From Rhodovulum sp. PH10 (GTDB lineage: Bacteria > Pseudomonadota > Alphaproteobacteria > Rhizobiales > Xanthobacteraceae): a stretch of DNA of 64,000 nucleotides. The notes beneath the pieces were generated by a model, which saw only the letters and a program-made list of their open reading frames with translations, ran no database searches and was not told where the DNA came from. Below are positions 1-10,356 of the stretch, in pieces; position 1 is the first letter of the stretch; every line of letters begins with the position of its first letter. Position numbers and translations under genes: made by a program. The stretch is taken from positions 1 to 64,000 of the forward strand of contig NZ_AKZI01000011.1 in the NCBI RefSeq assembly GCF_000293785.1, given 5' to 3'.

Positions 1-17
1 TTTGTTCAGGTTGATGG

Positions 18-41
18 ATCGCCGGGTCGAAGCCCGGCGAT
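18..41. repeat. Short intergenic hairpin
   Basis: A perfect 9-bp inverted repeat, ATCGCCGGG and CCCGGCGAT, with a 6-nt loop. It lies at the window edge and resembles the small GC-rich palindromes scattered between genes of alphaproteobacteria. No T-tract follows, so a terminator is not indicated. Confidence 0.5.
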
Positions 42-101
42 GACGGAGGAATTTTGGAAGCCTTCGCGACTCCCATTGATACCAGCGGCGGAAAACTATG
101 A

Positions 102-203
102 CCTCATCCCGGGGGCCGCGAAGCGACCGTCTCGAAGGACGAGGCCCGCACCGTGGCCTCGCCCTTCGAGACGCACTCCTGCGGAGTGCTCCTCGGGACG
201 AGG
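102..203. repeat. Inverted pair of a dispersed intergenic element
   Basis: Two head-to-head copies of one unit. The first (102-144) begins CCTCATCCCGG and ends TCTCGAAGGACGAGG. The second (157-203) is its inverse, beginning CCTCGCCCTTCGAGACG and ending CTCGGGACGAGG. Related pairs occur at 26498-26630 and 38429-38518. No gene is visible in 1-263. Confidence 0.65.
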
Positions 204-263
204 TCGGACTCTGTCGCCGTTGGGATGGTTCTTTCGTCGTCTGCGTCAGCGAAAAAAAACAGC

Positions 264-300
264 GAAAAAAAACGCGCCGGCCTTTTTTCGGGCCGGCGCG
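264..300 (-). terminator. Rho-independent terminator of the dsbA-like gene
   Basis: Reading the minus strand, a perfect 10-bp stem (CGCGCCGGCC / GGCCGGCGCG, 273-282 and 291-300) is followed at once by a run of eight Ts (the A run at 265-272). It lies 33 bp past the stop codon of the DsbA-like gene. A second A run follows at 252-259. Confidence 0.9.
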
Positions 301-332
301 CGAAGCGAACCTTTGCGGAGAAGAGAACGCCG

Positions 333-1115
333 TCAGCAGCTGGTCTGGCCGCAGCGCGCCATGTTGATGCGCTGCGACAGCGCCTCCCGGCCGACCGCGC
401 CCATCACCACCTCGGTGCCGACCACATAGGTCGGGGTGCCGGTGAGGCCGAGCGCCTCGGCGAGCTTCATGTTCTCCGCCAGGCTGTCGCGCACCTCCTT
501 GGAGGCGAGGTCGCGCTCGAGCCGGGCCATGTCGAGCCCGGCGGCCTGCGCGGCGGCGAGCGCGCGCGCCTTGTCGGCCTGGCCGCGGCCGCCGAGCAGC
601 CGCTTGTGGAAGTCGAAATACTTCTCGCCCTTCGGGTCCTGCATGCGCACCGCGACGGCGACCTTGGCGGCCTCCACCGAGCCCTCGCCGAGCACCGGGA
701 ATTCCTTCAGCACCACGCGCAGCTTGGAATCGTCGGCGATGAGCGCCTGGAGGTCGTCGAGCGCGCGCTTGCAGTAGCCGCAATTGTAGTCGAAGAATTC
801 GACCAGCGTGACGTCGCCCTCGGGGTTGCCGACCACCACCTGGTGCGGCGAGTTGAACAGCTCGGCCGCGTGCGTCTGCACCGCGGCCTTGGCCTTGGCG
901 GCCTCGGCGAGCGCCTGGCGCTTCTCCAGCTCGGCCAGCACCTCCTGCAGAATCTCCGGACGCTTGAGCATGTAGTCGCGCACGATCGTCTCGATCTCGG
1001 CGCGCTGCGCGGGCGTGAAGCTCTGGGCGAGCGCCGGCATCGCGGCGGCGGACGAGACGAAGGCGGCCGCCACGACCGCGAGGGCTCGTGGCGCGCGAAG
1101 CAGGCGGAGACGCAT
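333..1115 (-). CDS. DsbA-family thiol:disulfide oxidoreductase
   Basis: A 260-residue periplasmic thioredoxin-fold protein. It starts with a cleavable signal peptide (hydrophobic residues about 11-25, AxA-type site near residue 30). The redox motif Cys112-Gly-Tyr-Cys115 follows the strand TLVEFFDYN, and a cis-proline loop (GTPTYVVG) lies near the C terminus. The CGYC motif and the helical stretch of residues 33-90 resemble the DsbA-related proteins of alphaproteobacteria (BDB/ScsC-like) more than classical CPHC DsbA. Start ATG has AGGA upstream. It sits 17 bp downstream of the M48 protease gene, so the two are probably co-transcribed and may act together on misfolded envelope proteins (inference). 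A strong terminator follows. Confidence 0.88.
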   Translation of the reverse strand: MRLRLLRAPRALAVVAAAFVSSAAAMPALAQSFTPAQRAEIETIVRDYMLKRPEILQEVLAELEKRQALAEAAKAKAAVQTHAAELFNSPHQVVVGNPEGDVTLVEFFDYNCGYCKRALDDLQALIADDSKLRVVLKEFPVLGEGSVEAAKVAVAVRMQDPKGEKYFDFHKRLLGGRGQADKARALAAAQAAGLDMARLERDLASKEVRDSLAENMKLAEALGLTGTPTYVVGTEVVMGAVGREALSQRINMARCGQTSC

Positions 1116-1132
1116 GGGGGAGTCCTCGTTGG

Positions 1133-2545
1133 CTAACGGTTGCCGGAGCGTGACGCGGGCGGCTTGAAGGCGGCGATGTCGTCGGCCTTCACCCAGCCCG
1201 GCGATCCGACCGGGAATCGGGTCTTAGCACGGGCGGCGAGCTGACGCGCGGTGCGCGTATCGCCGCGGGCGAACGCCGCCTGTGCCGCGGCGAGATCGGC
1301 CTGGGCGATGTCGCCCTTGCGGCCGTAGGCCTTGGCGAGATGGTCGTAGCCGTCGGCGATGTCGGGGTCGGACAGCAGCGCGCGGCGCAGATATCCGATC
1401 GCCTCGTCGGCCGAGCGCGCGTCGCCGGTCTCGATCAGCGCATGGGCGAGCAGCACCTGGATCAGCACCGGGTTCGGCGCCATCGACACCGCCTTGCGCA
1501 GCGGCGCCACCGCCGCCGCCGGATTGCCCGACTCGAGCAGCGCCTGCCCCTTCAGCTCGTAGAAATAGGGGTTGCCGGGCTCGCTCTGGATCAGCCCGTC
1601 GATCTGATCGATCGCCGTCCGCACGCCGCCGTAGCGATAGGCCGAGATCGCCCGCGCATAGCGCGCCGGCAGGCTGTCGTCGGAGCGCGGATAGAGCCGC
1701 GCCACCACGCCGGGCTGATCCATGAAGCCGTGCAGCTTGGCCCGCATCATGTCGTGGCGGAGCTGCAGCGCCGGCGGGTCCTTCTTGTCCCAGTAGGGCG
1801 TCCTCGCCATCACCTCGAGCGCGGCGATGCGGTCGGCCGCCATCGGGTGCGACTGCAGATACGGGTCCGAGCCCTGCGAGGCGAAGAGCTGCTCGTCGGC
1901 GAACCGCTTGAAGGTCTCGTACATGCCGCGCGCCGACTGGTGCGTCGCGGTGAGGAACTTCACGCCGGCGCGATCGGCCTGCTCCTCGTGCTGGCGCTGA
2001 TAGGCGAGCAGCGAGCGCTGCATCATCGCGGTCGGCGCTCCGAGCGCGACGGCGGCCGGGTTGCCGCCGACCTGGCCGGAGCGGGCGCCGGCGATCGTCG
2101 CGCCGACGCCGAGCAGCATGCCGATCACCGCCATCGTGCTGGCGTGCGACAGCTCGGTGCGCAGCTTGGCGAGATGGCCGCCGGCGATGTGGCCGGTCTC
2201 GTGCGCCAGCACCCCGATCAGCTGGTTCGGCGTCTCCGACTGCATCAGCGCGCCGGCATTCACGAAGATGCGGCGGCCGTCCATCACGAAGGCGTTGAAC
2301 GCCCGGTTGTTGATGATCGTCACCTCGACGTTCTGCTGGGACAGCCCGGCGGCCCGCAGGATCGGCCGGGTGTAGTCGCGCAGCAGATTCTCGATCTCGG
2401 CGTCGCGGATCACCGGCAGGCCACGCTGGGCGAAGGCCGCCTGCGGCATGCTCGCGATCACGACGGCGCAGGCCACCACGAGGGCGACCGCACGGGAGGC
2501 GCGCAGGCAGAGCCGGCGCTTGACAGGTGCGTTCGGTGCGCTCAT
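1133..2545 (-). CDS. M48-family periplasmic metalloprotease with TPR region (BepA-like)
   Basis: A 470-residue exported protein. A signal peptide ends near the AFAQ at residues 37-40. The peptidase M48 zinc site HETGH is at 115-119, followed by GGH, and the downstream Glu ligand region is HEEQADRAG. The second half is made of tetratricopeptide-type helices (ELKGQALLESGNPAAAV and similar). This is the arrangement of BepA/YfgC, which degrades or assembles outer-membrane proteins. The ATG at 2545 was chosen because it gives a proper signal peptide; upstream in-frame codons give only Arg-rich sequence. It is followed closely by the DsbA-like gene on the same strand. Confidence 0.87.
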   Translation of the reverse strand: MSAPNAPVKRRLCLRASRAVALVVACAVVIASMPQAAFAQRGLPVIRDAEIENLLRDYTRPILRAAGLSQQNVEVTIINNRAFNAFVMDGRRIFVNAGALMQSETPNQLIGVLAHETGHIAGGHLAKLRTELSHASTMAVIGMLLGVGATIAGARSGQVGGNPAAVALGAPTAMMQRSLLAYQRQHEEQADRAGVKFLTATHQSARGMYETFKRFADEQLFASQGSDPYLQSHPMAADRIAALEVMARTPYWDKKDPPALQLRHDMMRAKLHGFMDQPGVVARLYPRSDDSLPARYARAISAYRYGGVRTAIDQIDGLIQSEPGNPYFYELKGQALLESGNPAAAVAPLRKAVSMAPNPVLIQVLLAHALIETGDARSADEAIGYLRRALLSDPDIADGYDHLAKAYGRKGDIAQADLAAAQAAFARGDTRTARQLAARAKTRFPVGSPGWVKADDIAAFKPPASRSGNR

Positions 2546-2754
2546 TCCGAACCGATGCTCGGTGATGACCGGTGCTCGCAGCCCCGACGCTCGGACACGC
2601 GACGCTCGGACACCGAACGACAGCAATCCGGGGCGCGGGCGATCCGGTGCGGTTCCGTGGGCCGCGGCGCGACCCTTCCCGCCTCCAACAACCCGCAGAA
2701 TGCGGCAGCAGCACGGCGTTCCCGCCGCCAGAGACCGCGATTCCAGAGACCGCC

Positions 2755-3948
2755 ATGAGACCCGACCGTGCGAGCCTGTGCCTCCCGTCCCGGCGCAGCG
2801 ACGTTCCCCCGTTCATGGTGATGGACGTGATGTCCGCCGCCGCCCGGCTCGAGCAGGCCGGCCGGCACGTCGTCCACATGGAGGTCGGCCAGCCGGCCGC
2901 ACCGGCCCCTGCGACCGCCATCGCCGCGGCCGCCGCCGCGCTCGCGGGCAACGCCACGGGGGCCGCGCTCGGCTACACCGAAAGCCTCGGCATCCCGACC
3001 TTGCGGGCACGGATCGCCCGCCATTACGCCGAGACGTATGGCCACGCGGTCGATCCGGCGCGGATCGCGGTGACCACCGGCTCGTCGGGCGCCTTCGTGC
3101 TCGCCTTCCTCGCGCTGCTCGAGCCGGGCGACCGGGTGGCGCTCGCGGTGCCGGCCTATCCGCCCTATCGCCACATCCTCACCGCGCTCGGCTGCGAGCC
3201 GGTGCTGATCCGCACCCATGCCGAGACGCGCCACGCGCTCGAGCCCGAGGCTCTTCTCGCCGCTCACCGCGAAAAGCCGCTGAAGGCGGTGCTGATCGCC
3301 TCGCCCGGCAACCCGACCGGCACGATGATGGGCCGCGAGGCGCTCGCCGCGCTGATCGCCACCGCCGAGGACGCCGGGATCGCGGTGATCTCCGACGAGA
3401 TCTATCACGGGCTCGACTACGCCTTTCCGGCGACGACCGCGTGCGCGGTGTCCGACCGCACGGTGGTGGTGAACTCGTTCTCGAAATATTTCTGCATGAC
3501 CGGCTGGCGGGTCGGCTGGCTGGTGCTGCCCGAGGTTTTGGTGCGTCCGGTCGAGCGGCTGCACCAGAACCTCGCGATCTCGGTGCCGACGCTGTCGCAG
3601 ATCGCCGCCGAGGCCGCCTTCGAGGGCCGCGCCGAGATGGAGGCGGTGAAGGCGGGGTACCTGCGCAACCGGCAGATCCTGGTCGAGGGCTTGCCGGCCT
3701 GCGGCATCGAGCGGTTCCTGCCGGCCGACGGCGCGTTCTATCTCTATGCCGACGTCTCCGAGTTCACGCCCGACAGCCACGATTTCGCCCGCGCGCTGCT
3801 CGCGGACGCCGGGGTCGCGGTGACGCCGGGGCTCGATTTCGATCCCGACCTCGGCCACCATTACGTGCGCTTCTCCTATGCCCGCTCGGAGGCCGACATG
3901 GCCGAGGGCGTCGCCCGGATCGGCGCCTGGCTCAAGGGAACCGGCTGA
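2755..3948 (+). CDS. PLP-dependent class I/II aminotransferase
   Basis: A 397-residue fold-type I aminotransferase. Visible motifs are the substrate and cofactor loop SPGNPTGTMMG, the DEIYHGLDY segment and the Schiff-base lysine in SFSKYFCMTGWRVGW. The length fits family AT-Iγ (aspartate/tyrosine/methionine aminotransferases). The exact substrate cannot be read from the sequence. The ATG at 2755 is the first after the divergent M48 promoter region and gives the typical N terminus reading into VMDVMSAA. The 138-bp gap to the Zur gene suggests separate transcription. Confidence 0.85.
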   Translation: MRPDRASLCLPSRRSDVPPFMVMDVMSAAARLEQAGRHVVHMEVGQPAAPAPATAIAAAAAALAGNATGAALGYTESLGIPTLRARIARHYAETYGHAVDPARIAVTTGSSGAFVLAFLALLEPGDRVALAVPAYPPYRHILTALGCEPVLIRTHAETRHALEPEALLAAHREKPLKAVLIASPGNPTGTMMGREALAALIATAEDAGIAVISDEIYHGLDYAFPATTACAVSDRTVVVNSFSKYFCMTGWRVGWLVLPEVLVRPVERLHQNLAISVPTLSQIAAEAAFEGRAEMEAVKAGYLRNRQILVEGLPACGIERFLPADGAFYLYADVSEFTPDSHDFARALLADAGVAVTPGLDFDPDLGHHYVRFSYARSEADMAEGVARIGAWLKGTG

Positions 3949-4085
3949 GAGCGTTCGACCGCCGCGCCTGGCGCCGCGCCGCCGGCGGTGGAAGGCGGCC
4001 GCAACCGGGTCGCGACCCGGCCGGAAACGGTGCAGGACGGCCGGCCGGCTTTGAAAAACGCCTGCGGACCCGATAAATAGGCGTC

Positions 4086-4565
4086 ATGGCCGCGACCTTC
4101 CCGTCTCCCGACCACGATCACGCCCGCTGCAGCGCCGCCGTGCTCTCGCACGCCGAGGCGGTGTGTCGTGAGCGGCACGAGCGCCTGACGCCGATGCGGC
4201 GGCAGGTGCTGTCGATTCTCGCCGACAGCCACAAGCCGCTCGGCGCCTACGAGATTCTGGAGCTGGCGGCGCCCGACGGGCCGCGCCCGGCGCCGATCAC
4301 CATTTATCGCGCGCTCGACTTTCTCATCGAGCAGGGGCTGGTGCACCGGATCGAGAGCCGCAACGCCTTTCTCGCCTGCGGCCAGCGGCACGAGAACGGG
4401 GCGCTGGTCGCCTTCCTGATCTGCGAGAGCTGCGGCGCGGTCGGCGAGGCGCCGGCCGAGGCGATCAGCGAGGCGATCGCGACCTCGGCGAAGAGCTTGG
4501 GGTTCTGCCCGAAGATGTCGGTGATCGAGGTGACCGGAACCTGCGCCCACTGCCGGCGGCGATGA
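4086..4565 (+). CDS. zur: Fur-family transcriptional regulator, probably Zur
   Basis: A 159-residue Fur-superfamily repressor. The N-terminal winged helix includes RLTPMRRQVLSIL and the recognition segment APITIYRALDFLIEQGLV. The C-terminal dimerisation domain holds a CxxC pair (ICESCG) and a terminal CAHC, giving the structural zinc site. The long N-terminal extension with His and Cys and the sequence AYEILELAAP fit Zur of alphaproteobacteria better than Fur or Irr (which lacks the CxxC pairs). Zur represses zinc uptake when zinc is replete. No zinc transporter genes lie beside it here. A weak -10-like ATAAAT lies just upstream of the start. Confidence 0.8.
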   Translation: MAATFPSPDHDHARCSAAVLSHAEAVCRERHERLTPMRRQVLSILADSHKPLGAYEILELAAPDGPRPAPITIYRALDFLIEQGLVHRIESRNAFLACGQRHENGALVAFLICESCGAVGEAPAEAISEAIATSAKSLGFCPKMSVIEVTGTCAHCRRR

Positions 4566-4824
4566 ACCGGCGGCCGGGCTCGCGGCCCGAACCGGGTGCC
4601 GGGCGGCGGGACGGGTGGCGGTACGGGTGGCGGCGCCGTCGTCGCCCGGTCACGGTCGCGGCGCCATAACGCGGGTTCGCCGCGGACGGCGGGCGCGATG
4701 AGGTGCTATAGGTGCGCGGCTCGGGACCGGGCACGGGCGGCGCGAGACGCGACGGTTCCGCCGGGTTCCAGCGGGTTCCGATTGACGGGCGGCGCGTGCC
4801 GGTGGCACTCCGCTCGCGGAAAGA

Positions 4825-6084
4825 ATGGAGATGTCGATGAGTGAGCTGGCAGGCCCGGCGATGCGCCGCAAGACGGTGGCCGTGAAGGTCGGCGACGTCA
4901 CGGTGGGCGGCGGCGCGCCGATCGTCGTCCAGTCGATGACCAATACCGACACGGCGGACGTCGATTCGACCGTCGCCCAGGTCACCGCGCTCGCCCGCCA
5001 GGGCTCCGAGCTGGTGCGGGTCACGGTCGACCGCGAGGAGGCCGCCGCCGCCGTCCCGCACATCAAGGAGAAGCTGCTCCAGCGCGGCGTCACCGTGCCG
5101 CTGATCGGCGACTTCCATTATATCGGCCACAAGCTGCTCGCCGAGTATCCGGCCTGTGCCGAGGCGCTCGACAAGTATCGCATCAATCCCGGCAACGTCG
5201 GCTTCAAGGAGAAGAAGGACCGGCAGTTCGGCGCCATCGTCGAGACCGCGCTGAAGAACGGCAAGCCGGTCCGCATCGGCGCCAATTGGGGCTCGCTCGA
5301 CCAGGAGCTTCTGACGCACCTGATGGACGAGAACGCCAAGAAGCCGAACCCGATGGACGTGCGCGCCGTCACCCGCGAGGCGATGGTGCAGTCGGCGCTG
5401 CTCTCCGCCGCCCGCGCGGAAGAGATCGGCCTGCCGAGAAACCGCATCATCCTGTCGGCAAAAGTGTCGTCGGTGCAGGATCTGATCGCGGTGTATCAGG
5501 ATCTGGCGGCGCGCTCGGACTACGCGATCCATCTCGGCCTCACCGAGGCCGGCATGGGCTCGAAGGGCATCGTCGCCTCCTCCGCCGCGCTCGGCATCCT
5601 GCTGCAGCAGGGGATCGGCGACACCATCCGCATCTCGCTCACCCCCGAGCCCGGCGGTGATCGCACGCTCGAGGTGAAGGTCGGCCAGGAGCTTCTGCAG
5701 ACCATGGGGTTTCGGGTGTTCGTGCCGCTGGTGGCGGCGTGCCCGGGGTGCGGCCGCACCACCTCGACCATCTTCCAGGAGCTGGCGAAGGAAATCCAGG
5801 GCTTCATCCACGAGTCGATGCCGGAGTGGAAGACCCGCTATCCGGGCGTCGAGACGCTGGCGGTGGCGGTGATGGGCTGCATCGTCAACGGCCCCGGCGA
5901 GTCGAAGCACGCCGATATCGGCATCTCGCTGCCCGGCACCGGCGAGAGCCCGACCGCGCCCGTGTTCGTCGACGGCAAGAAGGTCGCGACGCTCCGCGGG
6001 CCGACGCTCGCCCAGGACTTCAAGGCGATGGTGATCGATTACATCGAGCGCCGTTACGGCGGGGCGCGGACCGCGGCGGAGTGA
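4825..6084 (+). CDS. ispG: 4-hydroxy-3-methylbut-2-en-1-yl diphosphate synthase (flavodoxin)
   Basis: The 419-residue GcpE/IspG enzyme converts 2-C-methylerythritol cyclodiphosphate to HMBPP in the non-mevalonate isoprenoid pathway, using a [4Fe-4S] cluster. The TIM-barrel start [16 protein letters not shown] is diagnostic. Cluster ligands are the cysteines of CPGCGR and the later [10 protein letters not shown]. The enzyme needs flavodoxin or ferredoxin as electron donor; a flavodoxin gene lies at 25.3 kb. The ATG at 4825 is given, but ATG at 4837 is better placed behind GGAG and would also fit the family. It converges on murD, with repeats between them. Confidence 0.93.
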   Translation: MEMSMSELAGPAMRRKTVAVKVGDVTVGGGAPIVVQSMTNTDTADVDSTVAQVTALARQGSELVRVTVDREEAAAAVPHIKEKLLQRGVTVPLIGDFHYIGHKLLAEYPACAEALDKYRINPGNVGFKEKKDRQFGAIVETALKNGKPVRIGANWGSLDQELLTHLMDENAKKPNPMDVRAVTREAMVQSALLSAARAEEIGLPRNRIILSAKVSSVQDLIAVYQDLAARSDYAIHLGLTEAGMGSKGIVASSAALGILLQQGIGDTIRISLTPEPGGDRTLEVKVGQELLQTMGFRVFVPLVAACPGCGRTTSTIFQELAKEIQGFIHESMPEWKTRYPGVETLAVAVMGCIVNGPGESKHADIGISLPGTGESPTAPVFVDGKKVATLRGPTLAQDFKAMVIDYIERRYGGARTAAE

Positions 6085-6102
6085 TCCCGGCGGCGACAGC
6101 GC

Positions 6103-6350
6103 CGTAGGGCGGAACAGCGCAGCGTGTTCCGCCAGGTGCCTCGCGGGCGCCGCCGGCGGATCACGCCGCTTCGCGCCCGATCGGCCCTACGTCTCAACGC
6201 CTCATTCCGTAGGGCGGAACAGCGCAGCGTGTTCCGCCGTGTGCCTCGCGGGCGCCGCCGACGGATCACGCCGCTTCGCGCCCGATCCGCCCTACGTCGA
6301 CGTCTCGTTCCGTTGTCTCGTAGGGCGGAATAGCGCAGCGTATTCCGCCG
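6103..6350. repeat. Two and a third copies of an 89-bp palindromic repeat element
   Basis: Unit 1 (6103-6191) and unit 2 (6208-6296) are each exactly 89 bp, bounded by CGTAGGGC and its inverse GCCCTACG. They contain an inner palindrome (GGCGGAACA...TGTTCCGCC) and differ at only a few bases. A third, truncated unit (6319 to about 6350) carries the compensated changes GGCGGAATA and TATTCCGCC and stops just before murD ends. Paired changes within the inner palindrome suggest that base pairing is kept. The position between convergent ispG and murD fits a transcription-end or REP-like role. Confidence 0.8.
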
Positions 6351-6360
6351 GCGGCCTCCG

Positions 6361-7755
6361 TCACCCCGTCACGCCGGGCAGGGCGCGGACGAGCTTGCGA
6401 AACACGTCGCCGCGCACCTCGAAATTCTTGAACTGGTCGTAGGACGCGCAGGCGGGCGACAGCAGCACCACCGCCTGCTGGAGGTTGGCGGCGGCGGCGT
6501 CCGCGGCGGCCTGCTCGACCGCGGCCTCCAGCGTGCCGGCGATCACGTACGGCGCCTTGCCCTCCAGGGTTTTGGCGAACTCTTCCGCCGCCTCGCCGAT
6601 CAGATAGGCCTTGCGGATCCGCGGAAAGAAGCCGTCGAGCGAGGTGATTCCGCCCGATTTCGGCCGCCCGCCGGCGATCCAGAAGATGTCGGAGAAGCAG
6701 GCGAGCGCGCGCGCCGCCGCGTCGGCATTGGTGGCCTTGGAATCGTTGACGAACAGCGTCGAGCCGTAGCGCCCGACCTCTTCGATGCGGTGGGCGAGCC
6801 CCGGAAAGGTGCGCAGGCCCGCCTGGATCGCCTTCGGCTCCATCCCGAAGGCGAGCGCCACGGCCGACGCGCAGGCGGCGTTCTGGGCGTTGTGGACGCC
6901 GCGCAGCGAGGCGATGCCGCCCAAAAGCGCGATCTCGCGGGAGGCGGCGGCCTGCGCCTCGAGAATCCGCCCGGCCTCGACGTAAACGCCGTCGGCGAGC
7001 GGATGCACCACCGAGATGCGCACCACCCGCTTGCCGGCGCGGGCGATCCGGTCGGCCGCGGCCTGGCACCACTGGTCGTCGACGCCGACGATCGCGGTGC
7101 CGTCCTCCTGCACGCCGGCGACCATCCGCTCCTTGAGGCCGGCATAAGTCTCCATCGTGCCGTGGCGGTCGAGATGGTCCTCGGTGACGTTGATCAGCAC
7201 GGCGACCGAGGGATCGAGGCTCGGCGCGAGGTCGATCTGGAACGACGACACCTCGATCACGTGGACGCGCCCCGCCTGCGGCGTCTTCAAGGACAGGATC
7301 GCGGTGCCGATATTGCCGCCGATCTCGACCTCGTGGCCGGCGCTCTTCAAAAGGTGGGCGATCAGCGTGGTGGTGGTCGACTTGCCGTTGGTGCCGGTGA
7401 TGGCGACGAACGGCGCGTGCGGCGCATGCGCGCGGCGCTCGCGGCAAAACAGCTCGATGTCGCCGATCACCTCGGCGCCGGCGGCGCGGGCGAGCCCGAC
7501 CGTCCAGTGCGGCGCGGGGTGGGTGAGCGGCACGCCGGGGGCGAGCACCAGGGCTGCGATGCGCGACCAGTCGATGTCGTGCAGGTCGGCGGTCGGGATG
7601 CCGGCGGTGGTCGCGTAGGCGATGCGCTCCTCCGAGTCGTCCCAGGCGACGACGTCGGCGCCGCCGGCGAGCAGCGCGCTCGCGGTGGCGAGCCCGGAGC
7701 CGCCGAGCCCGAACAGCGCCACCTTGCGGCCTGCGAGCGTGGTGACCGGAATCAT
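6361..7755 (-). CDS. murD: UDP-N-acetylmuramoylalanine--D-glutamate ligase
   Basis: A 464-residue Mur ligase that adds D-Glu to UDP-MurNAc-L-Ala in the cytoplasm. The N-terminal Rossmann-like domain holds [14 protein letters not shown]; the ATP site is GTNGKSTTT; the central domain has [11 protein letters not shown]; the C-terminal domain includes NDSKATN. The ATG at 7755 has AGAGGACG seven bases upstream and gives the normal N terminus. It is the last gene of the upstream dcw segment. In related genomes ftsW normally follows; here ftsW lies about 19 kb away on the other strand. Confidence 0.95.
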   Translation of the reverse strand: MIPVTTLAGRKVALFGLGGSGLATASALLAGGADVVAWDDSEERIAYATTAGIPTADLHDIDWSRIAALVLAPGVPLTHPAPHWTVGLARAAGAEVIGDIELFCRERRAHAPHAPFVAITGTNGKSTTTTLIAHLLKSAGHEVEIGGNIGTAILSLKTPQAGRVHVIEVSSFQIDLAPSLDPSVAVLINVTEDHLDRHGTMETYAGLKERMVAGVQEDGTAIVGVDDQWCQAAADRIARAGKRVVRISVVHPLADGVYVEAGRILEAQAAASREIALLGGIASLRGVHNAQNAACASAVALAFGMEPKAIQAGLRTFPGLAHRIEEVGRYGSTLFVNDSKATNADAAARALACFSDIFWIAGGRPKSGGITSLDGFFPRIRKAYLIGEAAEEFAKTLEGKAPYVIAGTLEAAVEQAAADAAAANLQQAVVLLSPACASYDQFKNFEVRGDVFRKLVRALPGVTG

Positions 7756-7828
7756 CGGAAAACGTCCTCTTGGTGGTCCGGCGGGATGGAGGGACACCGC
7801 GCGCACCGTGCGGCGCGCGGCGCCGAGA

Positions 7829-8914
7829 TCAGCGCAGCTTCAGGGTGGACAGGCCGGCGAGCGCCAGGATCACCGAGATGATCCAGAAGCGGATCACGAT
7901 CTGCGGCTCGGTCCAGCCGAGCTGCTCGAAATGGTGGTGCAGCGGCGCCATCAGAAACACCCGCTTGCCGGTGAGCTTGAACGAGGCGACCTGGATGATG
8001 ACGGAAATCGCCTCCACCACGAACAGTCCGCCGATGATGCCGAGCACGATCTCGTGCTTGGTCACCACCGCGATGGTGCCGAGCAGGCCGCCGAGCGCGA
8101 GCGAGCCGGTGTCGCCCATGAAGACCGACGCGGGCGGCGCGTTGAACCACAGGAAGCCGAGCCCCGCCCCGAGGATCGCCGCGCACAACACCGCGAGCTC
8201 GCCGGCGCCGGGGACGAAGTTGAGCTGCAGATAGTCGGCGAACACCGCGTTGCCGACCACCCAGGCGATCGCCGCGAAGCTCGCCGCGGCGATCATCACG
8301 GGGACGATCGCCAGCCCGTCGAGCCCGTCGGTGAGGTTCACCGCATTGCCGGCGCCGACGATGATGAAGGCGCCGAAGGCGATGAAGAACCAGCCGAGAT
8401 CGATCACCACGTCCTTCACGAACGGCAGCACCAGCGAGGTCGCGAACGGCTCGCGGCCGAGAAACGACAGCGCGAAGCACGCGCCGACCGCGATCACCGT
8501 CTCGAGCGCGAGCCGCGTCTTGCCGGAGAAGCCGGCATGGGTCTGCTTGGTGACCTTCAGATAGTCGTCGTAGAAGCCGATCAGCCCGAAGCCGAGCGTC
8601 ACGCCGAGCACCACCCAGACATACGGGTTCGACGGGTTCGCCCACAGCACGGTCGAGACCGTGAGGGCGGTCAGGATCATGATCCCGCCCATGGTCGGCG
8701 TGCCGGTTTTCGTGAGGAGGTGCGACTTCGGCCCGTCCTTGCGGATCGGCTGGCCCTTGCCCTGCTTCAGCCGCAGCGTGCGGATCAGGCGCGGCCCGAA
8801 CAGAAAGACGAACAGGGCGGCCGTGACGATCGCGCCGGCGGCGCGGAAGGTGATGTAGCGGAAGACGTTGAGGCCGGTGAAGACGTCCGAGAAGTCGGCG
8901 AGCCAGTAGAACAT
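7829..8914 (-). CDS. mraY: Phospho-N-acetylmuramoyl-pentapeptide transferase
   Basis: A 361-residue polytopic membrane enzyme that forms lipid I from UDP-MurNAc-pentapeptide and undecaprenyl phosphate. The N-terminal segment, the loop [26 protein letters not shown], the catalytic acidic motif FYDDYLK, the [10 protein letters not shown] motif and the late [10 protein letters not shown] motif are all present. About ten hydrophobic helices can be read. It starts 2 bp after the murF stop codon (ATG at 8914), which indicates translational coupling. MurD follows after 73 bp. Confidence 0.96.
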   Translation of the reverse strand: MFYWLADFSDVFTGLNVFRYITFRAAGAIVTAALFVFLFGPRLIRTLRLKQGKGQPIRKDGPKSHLLTKTGTPTMGGIMILTALTVSTVLWANPSNPYVWVVLGVTLGFGLIGFYDDYLKVTKQTHAGFSGKTRLALETVIAVGACFALSFLGREPFATSLVLPFVKDVVIDLGWFFIAFGAFIIVGAGNAVNLTDGLDGLAIVPVMIAAASFAAIAWVVGNAVFADYLQLNFVPGAGELAVLCAAILGAGLGFLWFNAPPASVFMGDTGSLALGGLLGTIAVVTKHEIVLGIIGGLFVVEAISVIIQVASFKLTGKRVFLMAPLHHHFEQLGWTEPQIVIRFWIISVILALAGLSTLKLR

Positions 8915-8916
8915 TG

Positions 8917-10356
8917 TCAGCCCTGTGCAGGAGTGCCTTCGCCCGGCGCGCGGACGGGATAGCGGCGCGCCAGCGCCTTCACGATCGGCCCCATGCGCGA
9001 GCCGAGCGAGCCCTTCACCATCACGGCGTCGCCGCCGCGCACCGCGGCGAGCACCTGCGCCTCGAGCTCCTCGGCCGAGCCGGCATAGCCACCGCGGCGC
9101 TCGGCGGGAAGCGCGTCCCACAGATGCGCCATCAGCGGCCCGGCGCAGAAGACGAGATCGACGGCATTCTCCGTCACCGCCGCCGCGAGCCCCTGGTGCA
9201 GCGCGGCGCCGGAATCACCGAGCTCCAGCATGTCGCCGAGCACGGCGATTCTGCGGCCGCGCGCGCCGACCTGCGCGGTGCCGAGCACCGCCAGCGCCGC
9301 CCGCATCGAGGTGGGGTTGGCGTTGTAGCTCTCGTCGATCAGGAGCGCCCGGCCGCCGGCGACCTCGAGCGTGGTGCGCACGCCGCGCCCCGCCGCCGGC
9401 CGCTGGCCGGCGAGCGCCAGGGCGCCGAGCGCGAGGTCGGCGCCGACCAGCGTGACCGCCGCGAGCACCGCCAGCGAGTTGATCACGAAATGGCCGCCCG
9501 GCGCGCCGATCCGGTAATCGACCGGGATGCCGAGAATGTTGGCGGCGACCGTCGAGCCGTCCGGCAGCAGCACCGACTTGAGGAGCCGCGCATCGGCGCG
9601 GGCGTGCTCGCCGAACGAGACGATCTTTGCGCCCGCCTGCCGCGCCCGCCGCTCGAGTCTCTGGAAGTGCGGGTTGTCGTGGTTGAGCACCGCGAAGCCG
9701 CCGGGCTCGAGGCCGAGAAAGATCTCCGCCTTGGCGTCGGCGATCGCCGCGACCGAGGGGAAGAATTCGAGATGCACCGGCTCGACCGTGGTGACGATCG
9801 CCACGTGCGGGCGCACCAGCTTCACCAAAGGCGTGATCTCGCCCGGATGGTTCATGCCGATCTCGAACACCGCGTAGCGCGCGGTCTCCGGCAGCCGGGC
9901 GAGCGACAGCGGCACGCCCCAGTGATTGTTGAACGAGGCGCTCGACGCGTGGGTCTCGCCGTCGGCGCGCAGCGCCAGCCGCAGCGCCTCCTTGGTCGAG
10001 GTCTTGCCCACCGACCCGGTGACTGCGACGACCTTTGCCGGCGAGCGGGCGCGGGCCGCGCGGGCGAGGCTTCGCAACGCCTCCAGCACGTCGGGCACCA
10101 CCAGCAGGCGGGCGTCGGCGGGCAGCGTTTCGCGCTTGTCGGCGGCGACCACCGCGAGCGCCGCGCCGCGCTCCAGCGCGGCGTCGACGAAGGCGTGGCC
10201 GTCGTGCCGGTCGCCGGCGATCGCGAAGAACGCCTCGCCGGGTCCGATGGTGCGGCTGTCGATCGAGATGCCGCCGACCGTCTCGGGCAGGGCGCCGACG
10301 CGCGCAGCGCCCATCGCGTCGGCCATCGCGGCGACGGTCCACAGCGGAGGGCTCAT
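8917..10356 (-). CDS. murF: UDP-N-acetylmuramoyl-tripeptide--D-alanyl-D-alanine ligase
   Basis: A 479-residue Mur ligase that adds D-Ala-D-Ala to the tripeptide precursor. Seen are the N-terminal motif [16 protein letters not shown], the ATP site [12 protein letters not shown], the central [13 protein letters not shown] and [10 protein letters not shown] motifs, and the C-terminal [11 protein letters not shown] motif. All are diagnostic for MurF. Its ATG overlaps the murE stop as ATGA (10353-10356), so translation is coupled. Confidence 0.96.
   Translation of the reverse strand: MSPPLWTVAAMADAMGAARVGALPETVGGISIDSRTIGPGEAFFAIAGDRHDGHAFVDAALERGAALAVVAADKRETLPADARLLVVPDVLEALRSLARAARARSPAKVVAVTGSVGKTSTKEALRLALRADGETHASSASFNNHWGVPLSLARLPETARYAVFEIGMNHPGEITPLVKLVRPHVAIVTTVEPVHLEFFPSVAAIADAKAEIFLGLEPGGFAVLNHDNPHFQRLERRARQAGAKIVSFGEHARADARLLKSVLLPDGSTVAANILGIPVDYRIGAPGGHFVINSLAVLAAVTLVGADLALGALALAGQRPAAGRGVRTTLEVAGGRALLIDESYNANPTSMRAALAVLGTAQVGARGRRIAVLGDMLELGDSGAALHQGLAAAVTENAVDLVFCAGPLMAHLWDALPAERRGGYAGSAEELEAQVLAAVRGGDAVMVKGSLGSRMGPIVKALARRYPVRAPGEGTPAQG

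Noticed and set aside
1224-2957. A 577-codon minus-strand frame across the M48 gene
   Set aside because: It is out of frame with the protease and is Arg/Ala-rich without motifs; the HETGH frame is real.
4596-4844. Small Gly-rich frame before ispG
   Set aside because: Its start is within a GGTGGC repeat, it has no motif, and it overlaps the ispG start.
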